DNA of 16,981 nucleotides from Coemansia sp. RSA 1804 (Eukaryota > Kickxellomycota > Kickxellomycetes > Kickxellales > Kickxellaceae). This document shows positions 6,538 to 13,315 of this stretch, piece by piece. The notes under the pieces are model-generated. The model did not search any database and was not told the origin of the DNA. It worked only from the letters and a program-made list of their open reading frames with translations. The translations under genes were made by a program, and so were the position numbers. The stretch lies in NCBI GenBank assembly GCA_027578815.1, contig JANBTH010000457.1, forward strand, positions 1-16,981. Reading direction: 5' to 3'. Position 1 is the first letter of the stretch. Every line of letters begins with the position of its first letter.

Positions 6538-8247
6538 TTACAGTATCTCTGAACTGCTTGCCATACTAAATTCAAACATTGGGTAATCAGTTTCATTAGT
6601 AAACGTGGTTTCAGAATCAACAGCTGATGACTCGCTAACAGGTTCATATTCGCTTGAATACATGTTATCAAGCTCGCTGTCATCACTAAAACTAGGTGAT
6701 GAATCGTCGGTCAGGGTAATAGTCTCATGTAGTGTAAGCGTTTCGGCAATCCATTCAAGTAATTCTATTGTCTCGACAACCAGTTCATTGTATATGTAAT
6801 CAGAAGAAAGGTACGCGTATGTGACGTAAACTCCTGAATAGTACACATCGCCATACGCATAATACATGCTATTGTCAGAATTGATGTCACATAAAAGTTC
6901 TGGCTCATTTGAAAAAGCAACTGGCCAAGCGTAATGCGATTCTTGGCTAGAAGAAAATTCAATAGAGTCAAAGTAGCTATCTTCCAGTGAATCAAGCTCA
7001 GAGAGTTCTGTTTCAGAATATATCATAGAGTCAGTATTGCTAGATAAATCTTCAATCTCTGACCAATATTGGCTGCTATCAGTTTCCATATCAGTTTCCA
7101 TATAAGTACTTTCGATGAGTGAGTAGTCATCTGAACTTCCAACAAAGTAATCTGACTCATCATATTCATCAGAACTGTCATCGCATTTATCGTCTAAATA
7201 ATCAGATTCGCTGATATCATCTGCTTTACTGATATCATTTTCTTTACTGATATCATCCGCTTCATCATCACACTTGTCATCTAGGAAATCCGATTCATCC
7301 AAATAGTCTGATTCAGATTCATCCAGATAATCAGACTCGTCAGGATAGTCAGAGTCGTCGTCACATTTGTCATCTATATAATCAGAATCGATTATATCAT
7401 CAGATGAGTACACAGTGTCTAGCACAGCCCGAATATCAACTGAAGAAGATTCACTGCTAACCTCACTACTGTCACTTTTTGTATTTTTAGTTGATTTACT
7501 ACCTTCGTAAGTAATGTCTGAATCGGCAGCTTGTGCTGCTTCTGACTTTCCATCACCATACACAGTGACAAACGTGGCATCAGACGTATAATAGTTAATG
7601 CCCTCCTCATAGTTCATGTTAAATTCGGCAACAGTTGGGTAGCCAGGATAGTTGACAATGGTTATATTCTTACCCGTGATTGACGTGGACGTACCTTTTA
7701 TAGCCACATCAGCACAGTTCATGTAGAATTCTCTGTTTCCAGACGCATTGCACCAGCTCCAGGCAAATATGGCATTATCAGAGCTGGGCAGGTTTGCTGG
7801 AAGTGTTACATCGTAATCAAACACGCTAACCTCATTTGTAGCAGTGGCAGGTTTTGAACCAACAAATGCGTAGCGCAGAACCTGCTCAATGACAACAAAT
7901 GTCTTTCCGCCATCATATGAAATTGAAAACTCGGCATGACCGCCCGAATGCGAGACAGCATTGTGGTTGAATTGGATTTTGACGGTTTCGCCGGCAGTCC
8001 ATGTGGCAGCAGGAGTGGGCCAAGGTTCTGTGTACTTGCAGATTGGGTTGGCAAAATCCTGTGTTGCAGAGCCTAAGGGTGAGTTCATATCATAATCTAA
8101 TACCTGACCAGCAGGTAATGCAGGGCAGTCCAGACCATCGGCAGAGTAGCGTGGACATGGGCTGATAATAGAAATATGACCTAATGCGTAGTGTACTGGG
8201 AAAACGGCTAGTGCTATCCCCACAGACAAAACACTACAATTCCACAT
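6538..8247 (-). CDS. P3: secreted AA11-like LPMO candidate with complete His brace and acidic tail
   Basis: This is a 569-residue secreted protein. The frame is open further upstream (to 8340) without an ATG, so the ATG at 8247 is the start. The signal peptide is 1-23 with cleavage Y-A-L-G|H-I-S-I, leaving His24 as the mature N terminus. The AA11-like domain (24-205) has S-P-C-P-R-Y, W-T-A-G-E-T-V-K, S-H-S-G-G-H-A-E-F-S-I-S-Y-D-G-G (His100), F-A-W-S-W-C-N-A-S-G-N-R-E-F-Y-M-N-C-A-D (Tyr175) and N-Y-P-G-Y-P. N-terminal His, internal His and the Tyr of Y-M-N-C-A are the copper ligands expected of AA11 chitin-oxidising monooxygenases. Ala105 and Ala127 replace the Cys pair of P1 and P2. The tail is very acidic with three D-D-K-C-D-D motifs (Cys295, 326, 355) and S-D-Y-L-D-E-S repeats, plus a 439-516 segment resembling P1. 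Activity is predicted, not shown. Confidence 0.84.
   Translation of the reverse strand: MWNCSVLSVGIALAVFPVHYALGHISIISPCPRYSADGLDCPALPAGQVLDYDMNSPLGSATQDFANPICKYTEPWPTPAATWTAGETVKIQFNHNAVSHSGGHAEFSISYDGGKTFVVIEQVLRYAFVGSKPATATNEVSVFDYDVTLPANLPSSDNAIFAWSWCNASGNREFYMNCADVAIKGTSTSITGKNITIVNYPGYPTVAEFNMNYEEGINYYTSDATFVTVYGDGKSEAAQAADSDITYEGSKSTKNTKSDSSEVSSESSSVDIRAVLDTVYSSDDIIDSDYIDDKCDDDSDYPDESDYLDESESDYLDESDFLDDKCDDEADDISKENDISKADDISESDYLDDKCDDSSDEYDESDYFVGSSDDYSLIESTYMETDMETDSSQYWSEIEDLSSNTDSMIYSETELSELDSLEDSYFDSIEFSSSQESHYAWPVAFSNEPELLCDINSDNSMYYAYGDVYYSGVYVTYAYLSSDYIYNELVVETIELLEWIAETLTLHETITLTDDSSPSFSDDSELDNMYSSEYEPVSESSAVDSETTFTNETDYPMFEFSMASSSEIL
7160..7385 (-). repeat. Acidic repeat region with three D-D-K-C-D-D motifs in P3
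   Basis: P3 residues 289-362 consist of repeats built on S-D-Y-[IL]-D-D-K-C-D-D and S-D-Y-L-D-E-S, with Cys spaced 31 and 29 residues apart, separated by D-I-S-K / D-I-S-E units. The DNA repeats are imperfect (for example ATCATCTGCTTTACTGATAT-type units near 7217-7260), so this is an aged tandem expansion kept in frame. Confidence 0.75.
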
Positions 8248-8594
8248 TGCTGGAGTGTAAAATATGACTGTTTTGTTTATTACTGACGCGCCCCCAGAGA
8301 TACTTGCAAAATTATTAGCTAGTAGTAGAGTACTGTTCAAGAAAATAAAAGAAAAATAAGAGCACAGCTAATAGTGTTCACAATAGACGGAGAAGCATTT
8401 TCTAGGCGAAAGTTTTTCTGCTCTCTAATATTTATTGTTCAAACAGTCAACATAAAAGGCAAGAGCAAAAAGGCGGAAAGGAAATCCCAAAAGAGTGAAT
8501 GACTGGCATGTGCTATTAATTTGTCTTTGAACTGACTCTTTTAAAATACACGGTGATTAAATGCGGTAGAGCTAAAAAACGTGTGACTATCTTT

Positions 8595-8662
8595 ATCAGA
8601 GCTAGTGGCTCAGTGGCTTAGGAAAAGCAGTTGGCGTTGCTGGAAATTTTCAAAGCTCTGAT
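8595..8662 (+). other. tRNA-like stem-loop with A-box and weak B-box (degenerate)
   Basis: A perfect 9-bp inverted repeat, ATCAGAGCT (8595-8603) and AGCTCTGAT (8654-8662), encloses a 68-nt element. Inside is TGGCTCAGTGG (8606-8616), an exact match to the pol III A-box pattern and similar to the D-arm of tRNA-Ser/Leu. A 5-bp stem AGCAG/TTGCT (8626-8630, 8637-8641, with one G-T pair) follows, then TTTTCAAAGCT (8647-8657), which fits the B-box at 8 of 11 positions. A T5 run follows at 8686-8690. The T-arm is too short for a normal tRNA, so this is at best a degenerate tRNA or tRNA-derived element, and it may be chance. Confidence 0.25.
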
Positions 8663-8710
8663 GGCAGTAGCTGAAAGGTGTGATATTTTTCCCCTTTATT
8701 TTGAAGCGGA

Positions 8711-8735
8711 TTCTTCTCTTCTCTTCTCTTCTCTT
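8711..8735 (+). repeat. TTCTC pentanucleotide repeat in promoter
   Basis: About five units of TTCTC/CTCTT form a pure pyrimidine tract 90-115 bp upstream of the oxidoreductase ATG. Such C/T tracts are common in strongly expressed fungal promoters; the repeat length could vary between strains. Confidence 0.7.
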
Positions 8736-8824
8736 CATCTCCCAATAACTCCTTTTTTCATATATTTTATCGTCTATTATAAATATTGGTCGTTTTTATT
8801 TACCAAATAGCGTTATTTTGAACA

Positions 8825-10042
8825 ATGTCGGTTGACAAGTCTCGCAATATCAGCGTCATAGTAGTTGGCGGATCATATGCCGGAGCAGCAGTGGCAAAAA
8901 AGCTCGCAGGACTGAGCCAGAAGGGGTATCCAGGACTAGTGGTGACACTGGTTGACCAGAGCACACACTACTTCCACGCCGTTGGATTTCCAAAGGCATT
9001 GGTGAGCAAGAGGTTTGCAGATAAATGCTTTCTTCCGTTTTCGGCGTTTTTCGACCCGTCCAGCAAACACCAGTTCGTACACGGCAAGCTTGAGCGCGTG
9101 GTGGATGGCCACCACATTGAGGTTTCGGGCCAAAGCGAGGCGCTTTACTTTGACTACCTGGTCATTGCCACAGGCGGAAAGGCACCAGGGCCGATCAATG
9201 TGGTTGGGCCAACCAAAGAGGCGGCAATAGAGGAGATCAGTACGCTACGCAGCGCTCTGGAGACAGGAAGCACAACGCTTGTGGTAGGCGGCGGACCAGT
9301 GGGCGTTGAGGTTGCTGGGTTTATTGCCTCAAAGTACAAAAGCAACAAAGTGACGCTGGTTCATGGCGGCAACAGGCTCTTGCCTCCCAACTTTTGCGAT
9401 TCTGTTGGCAACGCGGCTCAGACCAAGCTCGAGAGCCTTGGAGTGCGCGTTGTACTTAATGAACGCGTTGAAATACCTGGGGATTTTGCGTATGCATCGC
9501 ACATTGGCCAATCGGCACTCCAAGGAGTGTCGGGCGCAGAATATTCATCGGATGTGCAGATACTGGCAGTTGGTTTCCGGGTGTACTCGGAGTTTCTTGC
9601 ACCGCTGGAGGAGCAGCTTGGACAGAAGCTGCGCGTTGAGGACAGCAGCGGGTTTATTCGTGTGCGCCCAACGCTCCAAATCGATTCTGACAAGCTTCCA
9701 CACGTCTTTGTTGCGGGCGATGCCACCAGCCTGCCGATGTCAACAAAGTATGGATTCAAGGCTGAGATGCAGGGAGGCACCGTGGCTGGTAACATTAAGC
9801 GTCTGGTTGACGCCGGAGCTGACAGTGCCGATAACGCGCATGGGGAAAGAGCGACGCCATCGCTGTCCAAGTGGGTCGATTATGTGGACGCTACACTGGT
9901 GCCTATTGGACCACGTCTAGGTGTTGCGCAGATGGTCAAGATTCCATTAGGCAACATATTCCTTGGAAACCTTTTGGTTGCAAACCTCAAGGCCAAGGAT
10001 TTTATGATTTGGCTACGCAAGGGCTACTTTCCATACCATTAG
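8825..10042 (+). CDS. AIF/AMID/FSP1-like FAD-dependent NAD(P)H oxidoreductase
   Basis: This 405-residue protein belongs to the pyridine nucleotide-disulfide oxidoreductase class 2 fold, closest in layout to AMID/AIFM2(FSP1)-like enzymes that move electrons from NAD(P)H through FAD to quinones. It shows the FAD-binding V-I-V-V-G-G-S-Y-A-G-A at 11-21 and the linking V-I-A-T-G-G at 113-118. A second dinucleotide site L-V-V-G-G-G-P-V-G-V-E-V-A lies at 152-164, and the FAD-closing H-V-F-V-A-G-D-A at 293-300. The C-terminal L-G-N-I-F-L-G-N-L-L-V-A-N-L-K-A-K-D-F resembles the family's terminal segment. No transmembrane segment or mitochondrial presequence is clear, and there is no Gly2 for N-myristoylation as in animal FSP1. 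No redox-active C-x-x-x-x-C is present, which excludes a dithiol reductase. The gene is intronless with coherent start context (AACAATG). The physiological acceptor is unknown. Confidence 0.88.
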   Translation: MSVDKSRNISVIVVGGSYAGAAVAKKLAGLSQKGYPGLVVTLVDQSTHYFHAVGFPKALVSKRFADKCFLPFSAFFDPSSKHQFVHGKLERVVDGHHIEVSGQSEALYFDYLVIATGGKAPGPINVVGPTKEAAIEEISTLRSALETGSTTLVVGGGPVGVEVAGFIASKYKSNKVTLVHGGNRLLPPNFCDSVGNAAQTKLESLGVRVVLNERVEIPGDFAYASHIGQSALQGVSGAEYSSDVQILAVGFRVYSEFLAPLEEQLGQKLRVEDSSGFIRVRPTLQIDSDKLPHVFVAGDATSLPMSTKYGFKAEMQGGTVAGNIKRLVDAGADSADNAHGERATPSLSKWVDYVDATLVPIGPRLGVAQMVKIPLGNIFLGNLLVANLKAKDFMIWLRKGYFPYH

Positions 10043-10465
10043 CTTTGGCTGAATGCAAAGCTTGTTGTTTTTCTTGGTAGATGCTGCCAGATATTTGAAT
10101 ACTCATTGAACATGAGCATGTCTATTATTATTTTGCATTGCTTAGGAAAACTACAATTCTTGTTAAAATGAAAGTCCAGCTTTCCACTGCAGTGTTCTCA
10201 AAGAAAGTAAAATGATCAGGAATGCAACCAGACAAGGGACACATGTGAACAAATATGATATAGATGCATATACAATATGACAAAATAAAATTTATTTAAC
10301 AACTTCCAATTATATATCTAATGTCTGATTAGGTCATAATTTAAAATATCAGCATTACAATCAGACATTTGCAAAAAAAGATACATGATCAAATGTGATG
10401 TAAATGTTGACATAATATGTGAGAATGTCTGCTAACATATCTTACGCAATGAGTATGCTAATTGT
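10043..10465. other. AT-rich intergenic region with 11-bp inverted repeat
   Basis: This is the 3' flank of the oxidoreductase. No gene was seen. It contains AATAAA-type sequences (for example near 10284) and a perfect inverted repeat: AATGTCTGATT (10320-10330) with AATCAGACATT (10359-10369), 28 bases apart. A related AATGTCTG occurs again at 10424-10431. The repeat could be a small hairpin or a relic of a mobile element; no flanking duplication was evident. Confidence 0.4.
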
Positions 10466-10600
10466 TTAAAAAGCTAATACACCTGTCTTTGACTTATCTA
10501 AATTTTCACTATCTGAGTAGTAGTACTCAAGGCTGGTATCTTCACTATCGTACAACTTGTACTCTACTACAGTTTTCCAAACTCTTTTAGCTTTTGCCAT
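10466..10600 (-). pseudogene. 44-codon frame resembling N-terminal half of the 75-aa protein at 15770
   Basis: Translation from the ATG at 10600 gives 44 residues containing R-V-W-K-T-V-V-E-Y and, further on, L-E-Y-Y-Y-S-D-S, ending at TAA 10468-10466. The first block resembles L-W-K-V-A-V-E-Y of the 75-residue protein at 15770-15997, and the second its P-L-F-Y-S-Y-K-P. The Lys/Ala-rich helix that should follow is not found within the next 200 bases in any minus frame I checked, so this looks like a truncated copy or a first exon whose partner is gone. Its ATG is only 18 bp from the ATG of the oppositely oriented frame at 10619. The similarity was judged by eye and is modest. Confidence 0.3.
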
Positions 10601-10618
10601 TATTTGTTAGAATTGCAA

Positions 10619-10849
10619 ATGTATGAAGAAAAGAAAAATATTTTCATGGATGGCTGTTCTTTTTTATATTGTTGGCCAAAGAAACATGTGGAATTGAAAC
10701 TATATAACAAGCTGTTTGCTGAGGAAATGAGTAGAGATGAACTAAAGGGTGGAAATAAATCTGATGAGCAAAGAAAAAAAGATGCCAAAAAGAAAGCAAG
10801 CAAAAGAATTCTTTCTATTACGCCATTATACACGGAACTTGTAAGTTAA
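10619..10849 (+). CDS. Small basic hypothetical protein, possible diverged paralog of the 15770 protein
   Basis: This is a 76-residue frame from the first ATG. The frame is open upstream to 10517 but with only non-ATG starts. Residues G-C-S-F-L-Y-C-W-P-K-K align by eye with G-S-P-L-F-Y-S-Y-K-P of the 75-aa protein at 15770. The C-terminal S-D-E-Q-R-K-K-D-A-K-K-K-A-S-K-R-I-L-S aligns with Y-D-E-R-T-A-E-A-K-A-K-K-A-I-R-S-V-S. The last codons before the stop read CTT-GTA-AGT-TAA, so GTAAGT at 10841 is a perfect 5' splice donor. A matching acceptor TGTTTTTTAG ends at 10976 (136-nt intron, close to the LeuRS intron size), and the next exon stays open to 11096, adding 39 residues. An upstream acceptor TTTGTTAG (to 10610) is also possible. 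So the true gene may be spliced. Function is unknown; a degenerated copy is equally possible. Confidence 0.4.
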   Translation: MYEEKKNIFMDGCSFLYCWPKKHVELKLYNKLFAEEMSRDELKGGNKSDEQRKKDAKKKASKRILSITPLYTELVS

Positions 10850-11299
10850 TAGAAGAAGTAACCTTATGCTACGACTGCCGAAAGTGCAATTCATGGTCAG
10901 CACAGGAAAAAACAGACAGAATACTGATTTGGGTAAACATAACATCAATATTAAATCTACATACACTGTTTTTTAGATGCGATTCACTGTCTTGAGCCAC
11001 TTTGGCGCAATGAAAACTCGTCAATTGATTCCAAGTGTAGACTTGTTTTTTGGTGAATCTTTTTTGTTTCTGCATATATTAATGCAGTGTATATAGTAAG
11101 AACAATATCTGTTTACGTTATGCCTTATGTACTGCTGTGTTCCACAACTTTTGGCAACAAGAAAAAGTAAAGAAAAACTTTGCACTTGTGTATTTCTTTT
11201 ATCTTTTTCTTTGGAAAATTGGATAATTTATTCTAGTCTCTATGTCTATTCTGTTTTGCAAATTTCAATTTTGTGGGTATATCTTTTATTAAAGGCAAG
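10850..11299. promoter_or_regulatory. Intergenic before first MATE gene
   Basis: The left part may contain the intron and second exon of the small gene (10841-11096). The right part is the promoter of the first MATE gene: pyrimidine-rich T/C stretches at 11188-11212 and an AT-rich leader up to the ATG at 11300. No other gene was seen. Confidence 0.35.
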
Positions 11300-12841
11300 A
11301 TGGCTTTGACCAGCAAAGGATTGCAAAGAGAAGACGTCCATGAGATAGACGAAAGGCTGAACAATAACAACGAAGCAACGCCGCTCCTTCACACAAGTCT
11401 GTCGGAACTGGATATTGCAATCTCTAAAAATGACACTACTGAGTCCTACTTTTGTGCAGCCAAACGGGAGTTTGCGTGGATTGCGTCTTCGGCGTCTCTG
11501 ACCACGCTAACGTTACTTTTGGAGATGTCCTTCTACACGACGAACTTTCTGGTAGTCGGCCGCTTGGGAGCCAAGGAGCTTGGAGCAATGTCACTTGCGC
11601 TAACATTCCAGGCTGTTCTGGCAATGGGACCAGCGTTTGGATTGGTTTCGGCAATGGATACGTTCTGTAGTACCGCGTTTACAGCTTCTCGTGACAAGAC
11701 GCTTGTTGGGTTCCACTTCCAGCGCGGAATAATAGCCCTAGTTGCTCATTTTATTCTGGTTACACCAATAATGTGGCATTCAAAGAGTCTGTTCCTGTTT
11801 ATTGGGCAGGACCCGGAGATTGCGCATTTCTCTGGACTGTTTCTGCGGATGCAGATCCTGAGCGTGCTGCCGTTTGCGTTGTTTGAGGCAACGAAGCGGT
11901 TCATGCAGGCGCAGGGAATTATGCAGGCGGCCACGATAATCACAACCGTTGTTGCGCCGATTCACTGGATCAACTGCTACGTGCTTGTTCTGTCAGATAC
12001 CTACGGCATGGGGTTTATTGGAGCACCGATTGTCAACGCGGTATCGAACTGGGCGCTGCTGGTTGGAATTCTCCTGTATATCCGTAAAAGCCCAGCGACT
12101 GAAGCGTGGGGCGGATGGAAGCTTGGCGCGTTTCGCAACATGTGTGATTACTATCGCCTTGCTATTCCAGCCGTATTCACCACGTGCTCAGGATGGATTT
12201 GCTTTGAGCTTCTTGCGCTTGGGGCATCGTACTTTGGCGCGTACCAGCTGGCTGGAAACGGAATCATGCTCAACACCCTGCAGTTTCTGTATCACTTTAG
12301 CAATGGTGTTGGGTACGGTGCGAGTCCTAGGATTGGTAACCTAATAGGCGGAGCAAAACCACGTCAGGCGCGTATAGCAGCTCATGTCTCAATCTTGATG
12401 TCCACGCTAATCGGTATAATGTGTACGCTGTTTGTGTTGCTGTGTGGCAACTGGATAGTATCCATATACACCGATGATCCCAATGTTGTCTATGAGACGC
12501 TAAAGTTGGGTCCTGTTGCCTGCATTCTTATTGTGGGTGATGATCTAAATGCCGTGCTTGAAGCAATACTACGTGGAATTGGACGCCAAAATGTTAGTGC
12601 TAATGCACTGGTGTTTGGATTCTACATGTTTGCTGTGCCGCTGGCAATATATCTGGCCTATGTAAAGAATATGGAAACCATTGGGCTCTGGTGGGGTGCA
12701 TGTGTTGGTGTTCTCATTGCTTTTTCCATTGAGATAGGGTACATTCTCTTTGTCATTGACTGGAAAGATGAGGTGCGTCTTTGCCTTTTGCGGCTTGAAG
12801 AAACAAACAAACAAAACTCTAATAGGAATACTCTAGAGTAA
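11300..12841 (+). CDS. MATE-family multidrug/organic cation efflux transporter A
   Basis: This is a 513-residue eukaryotic-type MATE transporter (H+- or Na+-coupled drug/metabolite antiporter with about 12 membrane helices). The ATG at 11300 is chosen; the frame extends nine codons upstream only from a GTG. Family marks are V-G-R-L-G-A-K-E-L-G-A-M-S-L (86-99), G-L-V-S-A-M-D-T-F-C-S-T-A (114-126) with V-G-F-H-F-Q-R-G, and A-I-P-A-V-F-T-T-C-S-G-W-I-C-F-E-L-L (288-305). G-Y-G-A-S-P-R-I-G-N-L-I-G-G-A-K-P-R-Q-A-R (338-358) completes them. The N terminus is a cytosolic tail with acidic dileucine E-A-T-P-L-L (25-30), a possible vacuolar sorting signal. Compared with the tandem copy B, Gly298 stands where B and most eukaryotic MATEs have Glu (C-x-E-W). 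About 60% identity with B by eye. Substrate cannot be told. Confidence 0.92.
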   Translation: MALTSKGLQREDVHEIDERLNNNNEATPLLHTSLSELDIAISKNDTTESYFCAAKREFAWIASSASLTTLTLLLEMSFYTTNFLVVGRLGAKELGAMSLALTFQAVLAMGPAFGLVSAMDTFCSTAFTASRDKTLVGFHFQRGIIALVAHFILVTPIMWHSKSLFLFIGQDPEIAHFSGLFLRMQILSVLPFALFEATKRFMQAQGIMQAATIITTVVAPIHWINCYVLVLSDTYGMGFIGAPIVNAVSNWALLVGILLYIRKSPATEAWGGWKLGAFRNMCDYYRLAIPAVFTTCSGWICFELLALGASYFGAYQLAGNGIMLNTLQFLYHFSNGVGYGASPRIGNLIGGAKPRQARIAAHVSILMSTLIGIMCTLFVLLCGNWIVSIYTDDPNVVYETLKLGPVACILIVGDDLNAVLEAILRGIGRQNVSANALVFGFYMFAVPLAIYLAYVKNMETIGLWWGACVGVLIAFSIEIGYILFVIDWKDEVRLCLLRLEETNKQNSNRNTLE

Positions 12842-13315
12842 GTCTTGAGGCTTCAAAACCAAGCGCTCAAGCACAAAATTTTGAATTTAGCTGCTCATGG
12901 TAGTTTCTGAAGAATAAATGAAAGAAGCACAAAAAGTGATGCTGATAACAAAGGGTGGCATTTCCAAATTCCAGTCAGTTTCAACCCAAACAGTCACACA
13001 TAGAAAAGTCTGTTTAGCACACATGATACGTGTGTGTTCTCAACATATTGCGGAATATCGAACTAATTTATTAAGCAGGTTATGCGGAAAATGGAGACGA
13101 AGAAATACAAAAAAGTACCCCTATCTTTGTCTGTATATCTGGCCATTTCGCTTATTTCTACATTTCGTTCCTGCCCTGCAGTTTGAACATTCTCATTCAT
13201 TGCTTTTTCTCTCTATCTATCTATTTTCCTTGGGCTAGTAGTTTTTTTATCAATATATTGGCTTTCATATTACAGCGGATTTTTCATTATACAGGGTAAA
13301 TTCAGACACGACTCC
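12842..13315. promoter_or_regulatory. Intergenic between the two MATE genes
   Basis: This 474-base spacer contains the end of transporter A and the promoter of B: a C/T-rich block TTTTTCTCTCTATCTATC and following bases (13203-13230) about 90 bp before the B ATG. A 106-codon frame from the ATG at 12918 has no recognisable features and is probably chance. Confidence 0.4.

Larger units (their letters stand above)
8248..8824. promoter_or_regulatory. Divergent intergenic region between P3 and the oxidoreductase
   Basis: These 577 bases must hold the promoters of both P3 (minus) and the oxidoreductase (plus). On the oxidoreductase side there is a C/T pentamer repeat (8711-8735) and an AT-rich TATA-like stretch (8760-8782), the usual pattern of a fungal pyrimidine-tract promoter. 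A tRNA-like inverted repeat lies in the middle (8595-8662). No further gene was seen. Confidence 0.4.

Noticed and set aside
8248..8340. N-terminal extension of P3 from a TTG codon
   Set aside because: No ATG lies in the extension, and starting at 8247 gives a clean signal peptide that ends exactly before His24.
11273..11299. Nine-codon extension of MATE A from GTG
   Set aside because: GTG is not a normal fungal nuclear start, and the ATG at 11300 aligns with the beginning of copy B.
12918..13238. 106-codon frame between the MATE genes
   Set aside because: No recognisable domain, low-complexity T/C-rich end that is better read as the MATE B promoter.
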